Shown: positions 16,378 to 23,866 of the stretch, piece after piece
Layout: every line of letters starts with the position of its first letter
Position numbering within the stretch: the first letter of the stretch is position 1
From: Clostridium sp. ZS2-4
GTDB taxonomy: Bacteria; Bacillota; Clostridia; Clostridiales; Clostridiaceae
Direction: 5' to 3'
Assembly: GCF_026719745.1 (NCBI RefSeq)
Contig: NZ_JAPPRQ010000126.1
Span: 1-34,911, forward strand
DNA: 34,911 nucleotides
Notes under the pieces: generated by a model
The model's input: the letters and a program-made list of their open reading frames with translations, nothing else
Databases searched by the model: none
Told to the model about the DNA's origin: nothing
Program-made: the position numbers and the translations under genes

Positions 16378-17223
16378 ATGAATATAGGCTTTATTGGAGC
16401 GGGAAAAGTAGGGTTTTCCCTTGGTAAATATTTTTCTGTAAATAATATGAATGTCACAGGCTATTATAGCAGAACCTTTCAGTCTGCATTGGAAGCTTCT
16501 AAATTTACAGATTCAAAAGCTTATAAAAACTTAGAGAAGCTTGTAAAAAACAGTGATACAATTTTTATTACCACTCCTGATGATAGTATAAGTGATGTTT
16601 GGCAGGACATAGAACGATTACAAATAAAAGATAAAATTATATGCCACACTAGTGGTTCTATTTCATCTAAAATCTTTTCGAATATAAACAATTCAGGTGC
16701 ATTCGGATATTCTATTCATCCTATGTTTCCATTTTCAGATAAGTTCAATACCTATAAGAGTTTAAAAGACGCATATTTTTCAATCGAAGGAAGTGAAGAA
16801 CAGCTAGAATATTTATGTAGTTGTTTTCAGTCTTTAGGTAATAAAGTTATAACTATTGATAAGGACAAAAAATCTCTGTACCATTTATCAAATGTAATTG
16901 TTTCAAATTTAGTTCTTTCATTATTAAATTTAGGATGCAGTTATTTGGAAGAATGCGGGATAAATAGTGATAAATCTATAGAGGCACTATTTCCTTTAAT
17001 AGAAAACAATATTGCTAATTTGAAAAATAAAGGTTTTATTGAATCAATAACAGGACCTATTGAACGAGCTGATATTGGAACCATACAACACCATATAAGT
17101 GTAATGAAGGGTAAAGATATTGAAATTTATAAAAGTTTATCTTTGAATCTTCTCCAACTTTCAAAAAAGAAGAATCCTCAAAGAGCTTATGAAGAATTAG
17201 AAAAATATTTGGAGGGAATTTAG
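16378..17223 (+). CDS. panG: Rossmann-fold reductase with DUF2520 domain; PanG-type ketopantoate reductase candidate
   Basis: A 281-aa protein with an N-terminal NAD(P)-binding Rossmann domain (GAGKVG at residues 7-12) and a C-terminal helical DUF2520-type domain. Between them lie conserved TSGSIS and SIHPMFPFSD segments. A protein of this type, PanG, was shown to be a third kind of ketopantoate reductase in Francisella, with relatives in Enterococcus faecalis and Clostridium difficile. Here the gene ends directly at the panB start codon, so the products would catalyse consecutive steps. The gene symbol rests on fold plus this context; another 2-hydroxyacid or imine reductase role is possible. 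The ATG at 16378 lies 8 nt after GGAG; earlier in-frame starts at 16369 and 16372 overlap that site. Confidence 0.75.
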   Translation: MNIGFIGAGKVGFSLGKYFSVNNMNVTGYYSRTFQSALEASKFTDSKAYKNLEKLVKNSDTIFITTPDDSISDVWQDIERLQIKDKIICHTSGSISSKIFSNINNSGAFGYSIHPMFPFSDKFNTYKSLKDAYFSIEGSEEQLEYLCSCFQSLGNKVITIDKDKKSLYHLSNVIVSNLVLSLLNLGCSYLEECGINSDKSIEALFPLIENNIANLKNKGFIESITGPIERADIGTIQHHISVMKGKDIEIYKSLSLNLLQLSKKKNPQRAYEELEKYLEGI

Positions 17224-18051
17224 ATGAAAAATACTATAGCCACATTTAAAAAAGCTAAAGATAAAGGTGAAAAGCTTACAATGCTTACAGCCTATGATTA
17301 TTCTACAGCAAAGTTGATTGACAGTAGTGGGGTTAATGGAATTCTCGTTGGAGACTCTCTTGGAATGGTATGTCTTGGTTATAAGGATACCTTGAGTGTT
17401 ACTATGGATGATATGATTCACCATATTCGTGCAGTTACAAGAGGTGCAGAAAATGCTTTAGTAGTAGGAGATATGCCTTTTATGTCTTATCAAACTTCAA
17501 TCTATGATGCCGTTGTTAATGCTGGAAGACTTATAAAAGAAGGGGAAGCTCAGGCTGTTAAACTAGAAGGTGGAGATACAGTAATTGAACAGATAAAAGC
17601 AATAGTAAAAGCACAAATACCTGTTATGGGACATATAGGACTAACACCACAATCTGTAAATATGTTTGGGGGATTTAAAGTTCAGGGGAAAAATGAAAAG
17701 GCAGCTAAAGAACTTATTGATGCAGCTAAGAGAATAGAGGAAGCTGGGGCTTTTTCCATAGTTCTTGAATGTGTTCCAGCAAAGCTTGCAGAGATTATAA
17801 CAAAAGAAATTTCAATTCCTACTATTGGTATAGGCGCAGGAGCAGGATGTGATGGTCAAATTTTAGTATATCAAGATATGCTTGGTATGTTTTCAGATGT
17901 GAGTCCTAAGTTTGTGAAGGAATTTGCAAATGTTGGACAAATTATGCAAGAGGCTTTTAGCGCTTATATAAAAGAAGTAAAAGAAGGAACTTTTCCAACA
18001 AAAGAACACTGCTTCAATATGGATGAAGAAACTTTAAAAAAATTATATTAA
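17224..18051 (+). CDS. panB: 3-methyl-2-oxobutanoate hydroxymethyltransferase
   Basis: A 275-aa TIM-barrel enzyme that transfers a hydroxymethyl group from methylene-tetrahydrofolate to alpha-ketoisovalerate, giving ketopantoate, the first step of pantothenate synthesis. Signatures are [11 protein letters not shown], the metal ligand Asp44 in LVGDSLGMV, Asp83 in [26 protein letters not shown], Glu182 in VLECVPA and [21 protein letters not shown]. The ribosome binding site GGAGGG lies in the last codons of panG, with no gap between the genes. panC and panD, which often follow, are not in this window. Confidence 0.97.
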   Translation: MKNTIATFKKAKDKGEKLTMLTAYDYSTAKLIDSSGVNGILVGDSLGMVCLGYKDTLSVTMDDMIHHIRAVTRGAENALVVGDMPFMSYQTSIYDAVVNAGRLIKEGEAQAVKLEGGDTVIEQIKAIVKAQIPVMGHIGLTPQSVNMFGGFKVQGKNEKAAKELIDAAKRIEEAGAFSIVLECVPAKLAEIITKEISIPTIGIGAGAGCDGQILVYQDMLGMFSDVSPKFVKEFANVGQIMQEAFSAYIKEVKEGTFPTKEHCFNMDEETLKKLY

Positions 18052-18102
18052 ACGAAATTGAAATTCAATGAAGTTTTGTTAACTCAAAACATAAGTTGAA
18101 AT

Positions 18103-18145
18103 AAGAGTAAGAACGTGGAGATTTTCTACATTCTTACTCTTTTTG
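18103..18145 (+). terminator. Terminator of panG-panB
   Basis: AAGAGTAAGAA (18103-18113) pairs with 18131-18141, with further pairing inside (GTGGA/TCTAC), followed by TTTT. Confidence 0.88.
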
Positions 18146-18193
18146 GCTACTGATTACTGGTCACTGGCTACTGAAAAGTACATTGTACTTTTC
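18145..18193. repeat. Short ACTGG-type repeats and a small palindrome
   Basis: GGCTACTGA occurs at 18145-18153 and 18166-18174, with TTACTGGTCACTGG between them. A perfect hairpin follows, GAAAAGTAC (18173-18181) with 18185-18193, with a 3-nt loop. It lies just after the minus-strand 45-aa gene and could end its transcript, though no strong T-run follows. A related ACTGGTAACTGG lies at 16-27. Confidence 0.45.
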
Positions 18194-18201
18194 TAATATT
18201 G

Positions 18202-18339
18202 TTATCCAAGACATGGTTCTAAGCATTCTTCAATAACATCTTGAGTAATCTGAAAAGTTTTTTTTACATCCATATTTTTATTAGTGTTAGTTTTGTTTTC
18301 AGTAGCTATAGTTTTTTCCATTTCGTGTGATTTTTCCAT
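18202..18339 (-). CDS. 45-residue Cys-containing peptide, unknown function
   Basis: A 45-codon reading frame with a strong ribosome binding site, CTAGGAGGC, 10 nt ahead of the ATG. The first half is hydrophilic (Lys, Glu, Thr, Asn rich). The second half runs FQITQDVIEECLEPCLG and ends right after a C-x-x-x-C pair. A hydrophilic leader followed by a short Cys-containing core ending in Gly is what peptide precursors look like, but no maturation enzyme or exporter lies nearby. A plausible promoter (TTGATA, 17 bp, TATAAG) lies upstream near 18380-18410. It may instead be a small metal-binding or regulatory protein. I recognise no family. Confidence 0.6.
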   Translation of the reverse strand: MEKSHEMEKTIATENKTNTNKNMDVKKTFQITQDVIEECLEPCLG

Positions 18340-18555
18340 AGTATTTATGCCTCCTAGCTTTTTATATAATATTTATATACTTATAATATATGTTATACGA
18401 TATATCAAATATATGGTAATTTTAAAACTATTATACAATAAAAAAAATATTTAGTATATAACTTAAAGAGAAAATTGGAAACAGATTTTTATTTTCAAAA
18501 GGAATATTAAATAATTATTAATAAATAATAATTATTGTTTTAAGGGGGATATGTT

Positions 18556-18780
18556 ATGAAATTATTGATAAGAGATATTTTCCCAGAAATTAAAGTGGAA
18601 ACTACAAAGGGGATAATTAATCTACCTAAAGATTATGAGGGGAAATGGTTTGTTTTATTTAGTCATCCAGTGGATTTTACTCCAGTTTGTACTACAGAAT
18701 TTGTTTCGTTTCAAAAGAAAAAGAAACAATTTGATGAGCTAGGAGCAGAATTAATTGGATTAATTCATCCTGTAAATTGA
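18556..18780 (+). pseudogene. Truncated peroxiredoxin (AhpC/TSA, 1-Cys type N-terminus)
   Basis: The 74 residues match the N-terminal third of a Prx6-like peroxiredoxin: [17 protein letters not shown], then [14 protein letters not shown] with the peroxidatic Cys45 in its P-x-x-x-T-x-x-C setting, then [11 protein letters not shown]. Complete members are about 200-220 residues and continue past this point with the SVD region and a dimerisation domain. Here the frame ends with four unrelated residues and a TGA, and no remaining peroxiredoxin sequence is seen downstream. It has a good ribosome binding site (AAGGGGG) and may still be expressed, but it should be inactive. The rest was probably lost by deletion. 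The upstream 18340-18555 gap is AT-rich with no other feature seen. Confidence 0.8.
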
Positions 18781-18867
18781 TTTTATTAGTATAAGTCATT
18801 ATATATTTTGAAATTTTGGTTAAAAATAATATAGAAAATTTGTTAAATATATAATGGAGGTAGTAAA

Positions 18868-19044
18868 ATGTCTCATAAGGATAATAAAAACAGTAAGGAA
18901 AATAAAAAATCTAATAGGAAGTCTAAAAAAGAATTAGCAAAAATGAAAATAGAAACATCTAATGAACTTGGATATTCAAGTGAATCAAGAAAATTAGGAA
19001 ATGATAAAGAAAGGCAAAATAAACAAAGAACTAAAAATCAGTAA
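18868..19044 (+). CDS. Lys/Asn-rich 58-aa protein resembling an alpha/beta-type small acid-soluble spore protein
   Basis: A 58-codon gene with a GGAGG ribosome binding site at 18856-18860. The N-terminal third is very Lys/Asn/Ser rich. The middle, KKELAKMKIETSNELGY, resembles the start of alpha/beta-type spore DNA-binding proteins, where a K-[FY]-E-I-A-[SN]-E-[LF]-G stretch contains the germination protease site. The second conserved DNA-binding half of those proteins is missing. It could be a divergent spore protein, a remnant or an unrelated basic protein. It is followed immediately by a 19-bp perfect terminator. Confidence 0.6.
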   Translation: MSHKDNKNSKENKKSNRKSKKELAKMKIETSNELGYSSESRKLGNDKERQNKQRTKNQ

Positions 19045-19086
19045 AAATTTAAGCTAACAGAAATCAATTCTGTTAGCTTAAATTTT
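19044..19086. terminator. Bidirectional terminator between the spore-protein-like and TPR genes
   Basis: Arms 19044-19062 and 19068-19086 pair perfectly over 19 bp with a 5-nt loop. The left arm begins at the last base of the plus-strand stop codon. The stop codon of the minus-strand TPR gene (19073-19075) lies inside the right arm. Confidence 0.9.
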
Positions 19087-19834
19087 CTGCTTTAAAGGGG
19101 ATAACTATGCCTTTATCTAATTTGCATTTTGTGTTTTTTAGCATATCTTTTATAACAAAATAGTAACACCTTGCCCATTCGTCTTTAGAATTTAAATCAA
19201 AAGCCTTTTTAGCAAGAGGGAAGGCTTTTTCATAGTCTTTTAAATCCATGTAAACTAGAGCTTTTGATACGTATGCATCACTTTTTTTATTATCTATTTC
19301 TATTGCTTTAGAATAACAATTTAAAGCTTCAGTGTGCAGACATAGAGTTTTTAAAATCTCACCTTTTTCACAGTATGCCTCATAAAAATCAGCCTTTAAC
19401 TCAATACATTTATCTAAGGACTCTAAAGCCTCTGACAATCTATTAAGATCTATCAATATGCAAGCTTTTTTATAATGAATAGAGTAATCGTTTTTTTTAT
19501 TCTTTATTACTTTATTGCAAAATTCAAGTGATTTCTCAAAGTTACCACTTATGTAATAAATTTCAATCATATTTAAATATCCTCTATAAGTATCTGAGCT
19601 TATTTTTAGATATTTTTTCATACATTCCTCAGCTTCTTTAATTTCGAACATTTGTATATGAGCCTCACCTTTGGCTAAATATGCTTCTGCATAATTACAG
19701 TTAAGCTGTAGAGCTTTATCAAACATTTGAAAAGCTCTATTGATGTTGTTTTTTTCAAATAGCTCTCTTCCTGTTGCGATATATTCTAGAATTTTTTTTT
19801 CTAAGATTTTATTCATTTCAAGATTATTTTGCAT
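19073..19834 (-). CDS. Tetratricopeptide-repeat protein
   Basis: A 253-aa soluble protein with about six TPR motifs, each a helix pair of 34 residues with the usual pattern of A-x-x-x-Y/F-x-K-A-L. Clear examples are INRAFQMFDKALQLN, LSEALESLDKCIELKADFYEAY, HTEALNCYSKAIEID and YEKAFPLAKKAFDLNSKDEWA. TPR proteins are protein-binding scaffolds; no partner can be inferred. No signal peptide or membrane segment is seen. The start has an AGAGGAG ribosome binding site. It is convergent with the spore-protein-like gene. Confidence 0.85.
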   Translation of the reverse strand: MQNNLEMNKILEKKILEYIATGRELFEKNNINRAFQMFDKALQLNCNYAEAYLAKGEAHIQMFEIKEAEECMKKYLKISSDTYRGYLNMIEIYYISGNFEKSLEFCNKVIKNKKNDYSIHYKKACILIDLNRLSEALESLDKCIELKADFYEAYCEKGEILKTLCLHTEALNCYSKAIEIDNKKSDAYVSKALVYMDLKDYEKAFPLAKKAFDLNSKDEWARCYYFVIKDMLKNTKCKLDKGIVIPFKAENLS

Positions 19835-20019
19835 GTATGTATCTCCTCTACTGAATAATTATATTTTAATTATTGTCATTATTTTTTATATTTAAACTTA
19901 CTGATGCTAAAATAATTTTTATATCATACAAATTTATAAACTTTAATATGCAAGTGAATTCTATAGTTTTCATATCAAATAAACATGATAAAGTTTTAAT
20001 TTTATTGATATAAGTTAAG

Positions 20020-20049
20020 TTGATAATAATAATGTAAAAAGCTTATAAT
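20020..20049 (+). promoter_or_regulatory. Promoter of the dipeptidase gene
   Basis: TTGATA (20020-20025), an 18-bp spacer and TATAAT (20044-20049), about 40 bp ahead of the start codon. Confidence 0.65.
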
Positions 20050-20087
20050 GTATATAGTATTTATTTGAAAAGTTGGGAGAGATATAT

Positions 20088-21476
20088 ATGGAATTAAATA
20101 CAAAAATCGAAGAAATGAGTCAAGAAATCATAAAATCCACACAGGATATTGTAAGAATAAAGAGTGTTGAAGGAGAACCTAAAGAAGGAATGCCTTTTGG
20201 AGAGGGACCTTATAATGCCCTTAAATATGCTTTGGATTTATCTGAAAGTCTTGGTTTTAAAACTGTAAATTTAGATAATTACATAGGATATGCTGAATAT
20301 GGTGAAGGAGAAGAATATGTTGCAGTTTTAGGACATCTGGATGTTGTTCCAGAAGGAAATGAATGGGTTTATCCACCATATGCTGCTGAAATACATGATG
20401 GAAAAATGTATGGTAGAGGAACTATGGATGATAAAGGACCCATAATATCAGCGTTATATGGTCTTAAAGCGATAAAGGATTCAGGAATTAAGCTTTCTAA
20501 GAAAGTAAGAATTATTTTTGGAACAAATGAGGAAAGTGGATGTGGAGAGATAGAGCATTATTTTAAAACTGAAAAAGCTCCTGTATCAGGGTTTACACCT
20601 GATGGTGATTATCCAATTATAAATGGAGAAAAAGGACTTACAACCTTTGATTTTGTTAAAAACTTAAAGTTTAGGGAAACCAACGATGTAATTAAGTATA
20701 TTAAGGGTGGTCTAAAAGCAAATATGGTTCCTGATTATTGTGAAGCAGCATTAATAACTAATCAATTAGAAAAAGTACTTCTTTATGCACATAACTTTAA
20801 AGAGATAACAGGATATGATATAACTGCAGAAGCTAAAGATAATATGGTAATTATAAAATCAGTTGGAGCATCAGCTCATGGAAGTACACCTGAGCTTGGA
20901 AAGAATGCCATAATGCAATTATTTGGATTCATAGAGCAATTGGGATTTGAAGATAGTGATATATTAGACTTTATAAAGTTTTATAATGAGCATGTTGGAT
21001 TAGAGACTGATGGAGAAGCTTTTGGTGTATGGCTAAGAGATGATGTTTCAGGAAATCTTTCTTTTAATGTTGGAATAATCGATGTAAATGAAGAAAGGGC
21101 CAAGATGACTGTAAATCTCAGATATCCTGTAACATGCACATTTGAAGAAATGATGAAAGGTGTAAACACTACTCTTGAAGGAAGTGGAATAAGAGTAGAG
21201 AATATGGAACATCAAAAACCACTATATTTCCCAGAAAACCATCCAATAATAAAGACACTTTCAAAGGTTTATGAAGAACAAACTGGAGAAAAAGCTAGTC
21301 TTTTATCAATAGGTGGAGGAACTTATGCAAAAGAAATGCCTAATATAGTTGCTTTTGGACCATTATTTCCAGGAGAACCTGAGTTAATACATCAACCTAA
21401 TGAATATATAAAAATAGAGGATTTAATAAAAAATACAAAAATTTATGCACAGGCAATTTATGAACTTGCTAAATAA
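20088..21476 (+). CDS. pepV: PepV-type dipeptidase (M20 family)
   Basis: A 462-aa cytoplasmic dinuclear zinc peptidase. The M20 motifs are intact: His83 and Asp85 in LGHLDVVPEG, the bridging Asp in TMDDKGP (114-115), Glu148/Glu149 in TNEESGCGE, and a late His in LIHQPNEYIK. An inserted lid domain lies between about residues 190 and 370. Family members release amino acids from dipeptides with an unblocked N-terminus. Length and motifs fit PepV/Sapep. The ATG at 20088 is chosen because GGGAGAG lies in front of it; a TTG at 20073 overlaps that site. A transporter gene follows, separated by a small hairpin. Confidence 0.92.
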   Translation: MELNTKIEEMSQEIIKSTQDIVRIKSVEGEPKEGMPFGEGPYNALKYALDLSESLGFKTVNLDNYIGYAEYGEGEEYVAVLGHLDVVPEGNEWVYPPYAAEIHDGKMYGRGTMDDKGPIISALYGLKAIKDSGIKLSKKVRIIFGTNEESGCGEIEHYFKTEKAPVSGFTPDGDYPIINGEKGLTTFDFVKNLKFRETNDVIKYIKGGLKANMVPDYCEAALITNQLEKVLLYAHNFKEITGYDITAEAKDNMVIIKSVGASAHGSTPELGKNAIMQLFGFIEQLGFEDSDILDFIKFYNEHVGLETDGEAFGVWLRDDVSGNLSFNVGIIDVNEERAKMTVNLRYPVTCTFEEMMKGVNTTLEGSGIRVENMEHQKPLYFPENHPIIKTLSKVYEEQTGEKASLLSIGGGTYAKEMPNIVAFGPLFPGEPELIHQPNEYIKIEDLIKNTKIYAQAIYELAK

Positions 21477-21481
21477 GTAAT

Positions 21482-21505
21482 GCCGTCCTTAAGGGCGGCT
21501 TTAAA
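21482..21505 (+). terminator. Hairpin between dipeptidase and MFS transporter (weak terminator)
   Basis: GCCGTCC (21482-21488) pairs with GGGCGGC (21493-21499), with one T-G pair and a TTAA loop, followed by TTTAAAATT. The GC-rich stem stands out in this AT-rich DNA. Incomplete termination here would give the transporter less mRNA than pepV. Confidence 0.65.
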
Positions 21506-21527
21506 ATTAATAGGGGGACACGGGAAC

Positions 21528-22793
21528 ATGAAGTTAACAGAAACTTTTAAGAGCTATTCAAAGCTTCCAAGAAGCATAATTGTTTTATTTTTTGCAAGGA
21601 TAATAAATTGCTTAGGAAATTTTATATATCCTTTTTTAACTATGTTTCTTACAGAAAAAATGGGAATGAGTACCGATAAAGTAGGGGCTTTTATGATGAT
21701 ATCTGCAATTGCTTTTGTACCGGGGTCTATAATTGGTGGTAAACTATGCGATCACGTAGGAAGAAAGAAAGTACTAATAATTTTTCAATTATTTGCAGCT
21801 ATAATGTTAATACCTTGTGGGGTTTTAGGAAATTCAATGATTGTACCGTGGCTTTTGATTTTATCAAATTTTTTTGGAGGAGCAGTACAGCCAGCAAGTT
21901 CAGCTATGTTAGCGGATCTAACTAATGAAGAGAATAGACAGGAGGCATTTTCACTTTTATATTTGGGAACCAATATTGGTGTAGCAGTAGGGCCATTAAT
22001 TGCAGGATTTTTGTATAATAAGTATCTAAAATGGATGTTTTGGGGAGATGCCTTAACGACAATTGCTTCATTAGTATTAGTGGCTATGTTTGTTAAAGAA
22101 ACTATACCATCTAATAATGACCAGGCGGATGAAGAAATTGTAAATGAAAAAGAAAAGAGTGTAGAGGGCAGTTTAATTTCTGTTATTTTCAATAGACCAG
22201 CTTTATTAGCTTTTTCATTAGTTTCAGCTATATATTCATTTGTGTATGCTCAGCATTTTTTTTGTATACCACTTCAGGCTAAGGAGATGTTTGGAAAAAG
22301 AGGGCCTGTGATTTTTGGAACTGTAATGTCGGTAAATGCTTTGGTTGTTGTATTTTGTACCGTACTCATAATTAGGTTAACTAGAAAAAACAGACCTATT
22401 TTAAATATAGCTATGTCAGGAGTTTTTTATGCAATAGGTTTTGGAATGTTGTTCTTTATAAAAAGCTATTTCTTGCTTATTGTTTCAACTGTAATTTGGA
22501 CTATTGGTGAAATTTTAGATGCTACTAATAAAGGGATATATATTGCTAATCATACGCCTATGTCTCATCGAGGAAGAATGAATTCTATCCTGCCTATTAT
22601 ATCTGGGGCAGGCTTTGCAGTGGGACCTAGGATTATGGGGCAATATATAAAATATAGAGGAACAAGAAGTGCATGGCCTTTAATAGTGGCTTTAGCATTA
22701 GGCGCTTCTATACTTATGTATGTTTTATATTTAAAAGAAAAGAAATATGATATAGCGAGAAAAATTAACATAGAACAAAAAATAAATATTTAA
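21528..22793 (+). CDS. Major facilitator superfamily transporter
   Basis: A 421-aa integral membrane protein with about 12 transmembrane helices in two groups of six, split by a charged cytoplasmic loop near residues 190-205 (rich in Glu/Lys). The MFS loop signature after helix 2 reads GGKLCDHVGRKK. Helix 4-5 has LADLTNEENRQEAF followed by NIGVAVGPLIAGF, typical of drug-exporter-like and YfkF/YwfA-like members. The substrate is not predictable. The start at 21528 follows AGGGGG; an open frame upstream runs through the hairpin and is not used. It probably shares transcripts with pepV. Confidence 0.88.
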   Translation: MKLTETFKSYSKLPRSIIVLFFARIINCLGNFIYPFLTMFLTEKMGMSTDKVGAFMMISAIAFVPGSIIGGKLCDHVGRKKVLIIFQLFAAIMLIPCGVLGNSMIVPWLLILSNFFGGAVQPASSAMLADLTNEENRQEAFSLLYLGTNIGVAVGPLIAGFLYNKYLKWMFWGDALTTIASLVLVAMFVKETIPSNNDQADEEIVNEKEKSVEGSLISVIFNRPALLAFSLVSAIYSFVYAQHFFCIPLQAKEMFGKRGPVIFGTVMSVNALVVVFCTVLIIRLTRKNRPILNIAMSGVFYAIGFGMLFFIKSYFLLIVSTVIWTIGEILDATNKGIYIANHTPMSHRGRMNSILPIISGAGFAVGPRIMGQYIKYRGTRSAWPLIVALALGASILMYVLYLKEKKYDIARKINIEQKINI

Positions 22794-22818
22794 AAGTAGA
22801 TTATATTAAAAAAAGTAT

Positions 22819-22847
22819 TTGAATTTATACAGAAAAATTGTTAAAAT
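22819..22847 (+). promoter_or_regulatory. Promoter of the ECF S-component gene
   Basis: TTGAAT (22819-22824), a 17-bp spacer and TAAAAT (22842-22847). The following leader of about 100 nt shows no riboswitch that I recognise. Confidence 0.5.
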
Positions 22848-22953
22848 ATTTACAAAGTCGGTATTCTATTTGGAAACTGAACTTAAAATTTAATAATTAA
22901 GTAAGTTTAGAAGACGACTTATATCCTAAAGGAGTAAGAACGGAGGAAAATTT

Positions 22954-23550
22954 ATGGAAAGAAATTTTGAAGTAGGTTCAAAACGTAAAATTGATACGAA
23001 AAAACTTACTACTCTTGCAATGTTATCTGCAATATCAGCAATACTTGGATTTACACCACTTGGAATTATACCTATACCACCAGTGCCAGCTACAATAATG
23101 CACATACCTGTTATTATTGCAGCTGTTTTAGAAGGACCTGTACTTGGTGCAATTATGGGGCTTATATTTGGAATTTTAAGTGTTATTCGTGCTGTTACAA
23201 CAGGAAATGTACTTTTGGTAGCATACCTTAATCCATTAGTATCAGTAGTTCCTAGAATACTTATAGGAGTTGGAGCTTATTATGCTTATAAGTTTATGCC
23301 AGCTAAAAATGTAAGTATCAAAGTGGGAGCAGCTGCTGCATTAGGTACTTTGATTAATACTGTTGGATTTTTAGGAATGATGTTTTTGTTGTATGCAGAA
23401 CCATTTGCAAAAGCTAATAAGATTGCAGTAGATACTGTAGGAAAGTTTATATTGGGAATAGGAATTACTCATGGAATTCCAGAAATTATTGTTGCAGTTA
23501 TAATAACTGTTGGAGTTATTATGGCAGTTAAAAAAGTAAGAAAGTATTAG
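22954..23550 (+). CDS. ECF transporter substrate-binding (S) component
   Basis: A 198-aa membrane protein with about six transmembrane helices. The N-terminal segment KKLTTLAMLSAISAILGF, with small residues spaced for contact with the EcfT coupling protein, is the hallmark of S components. Helix 2-3 follows as IIPIPPVPATIMHIPVIIAAVLEGPVLGAIMG. This resembles the PF12822-type family that includes pantothenate (PanT) and other vitamin S components. No ATPase or EcfT gene is adjacent, so it would share a module encoded elsewhere. Pantothenate is a reasonable guess given panB 5 kb away, but it is not proven. The ribosome binding site is GGAGG at a normal distance, and a strong terminator follows. 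Confidence 0.82.
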   Translation: MERNFEVGSKRKIDTKKLTTLAMLSAISAILGFTPLGIIPIPPVPATIMHIPVIIAAVLEGPVLGAIMGLIFGILSVIRAVTTGNVLLVAYLNPLVSVVPRILIGVGAYYAYKFMPAKNVSIKVGAAAALGTLINTVGFLGMMFLLYAEPFAKANKIAVDTVGKFILGIGITHGIPEIIVAVIITVGVIMAVKKVRKY

Positions 23551-23565
23551 TTTAATTGATGATTT

Positions 23566-23601
23566 AGCAGTAAAAGCGCCAAATGCTTTTACTGCTTTTG
23601 T
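23566..23601 (+). terminator. Terminator of the ECF S-component gene
   Basis: AGCAGTAAAAGC (23566-23577) pairs perfectly with 23585-23596 over 12 bp, followed by TTT. Confidence 0.88.
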
Positions 23602-23742
23602 TGTATAAGCAATAAAAAATTAATGTATAACTGTTTTAAGGGTATGTGAACTTGGGGAGTACTAAAAATAAAGAAGGGTATAAAGCTTGCAAGGATTTAG
23701 AGTAATTCTCTAATGAATTATGCTGAAAAGTGAAAACAAAAC

Positions 23743-23771
23743 TTGAAATATTCGGTATAATATGTTATTAT
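23743..23771 (+). promoter_or_regulatory. Promoter of the NSS transporter leader
   Basis: TTGAAA (23743-23748), a 17-bp spacer and TATTAT (23766-23771). Transcription would begin near 23778, about 300 nt ahead of the transporter start. The 23602-23742 stretch upstream shows only a small hairpin TTAGAG/CTCTAA (23697-23713). Confidence 0.6.
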
Positions 23772-23803
23772 TTTTTAAAAATTAGCTTTTAGGAGACATC
23801 AAT

Positions 23804-23866
23804 ATGAATTACATAAATAACTTCAACTTAAAAATCCAAATATTTTTTAATAACCATTTTAGATAG
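23804..23866 (+). CDS. Possible 20-codon leader peptide
   Basis: An ATG with AGGAGA 7 nt upstream opens a 20-codon frame ending in TAG. Six codons are Asn, four Phe, three Ile and one Tyr. Its last codons cover the 5' strand of the large helix (23848-23865), so a ribosome here would block that helix. AT-rich DNA produces such codons by chance, so its translation is uncertain. Confidence 0.4.
   Translation: MNYINNFNLKIQIFFNNHFR

Noticed and set aside
23602-23742. Second structured RNA before the NSS promoter
   Set aside because: Only a 6-bp hairpin (23697-23713) was found, with no terminator, so it is not supported.
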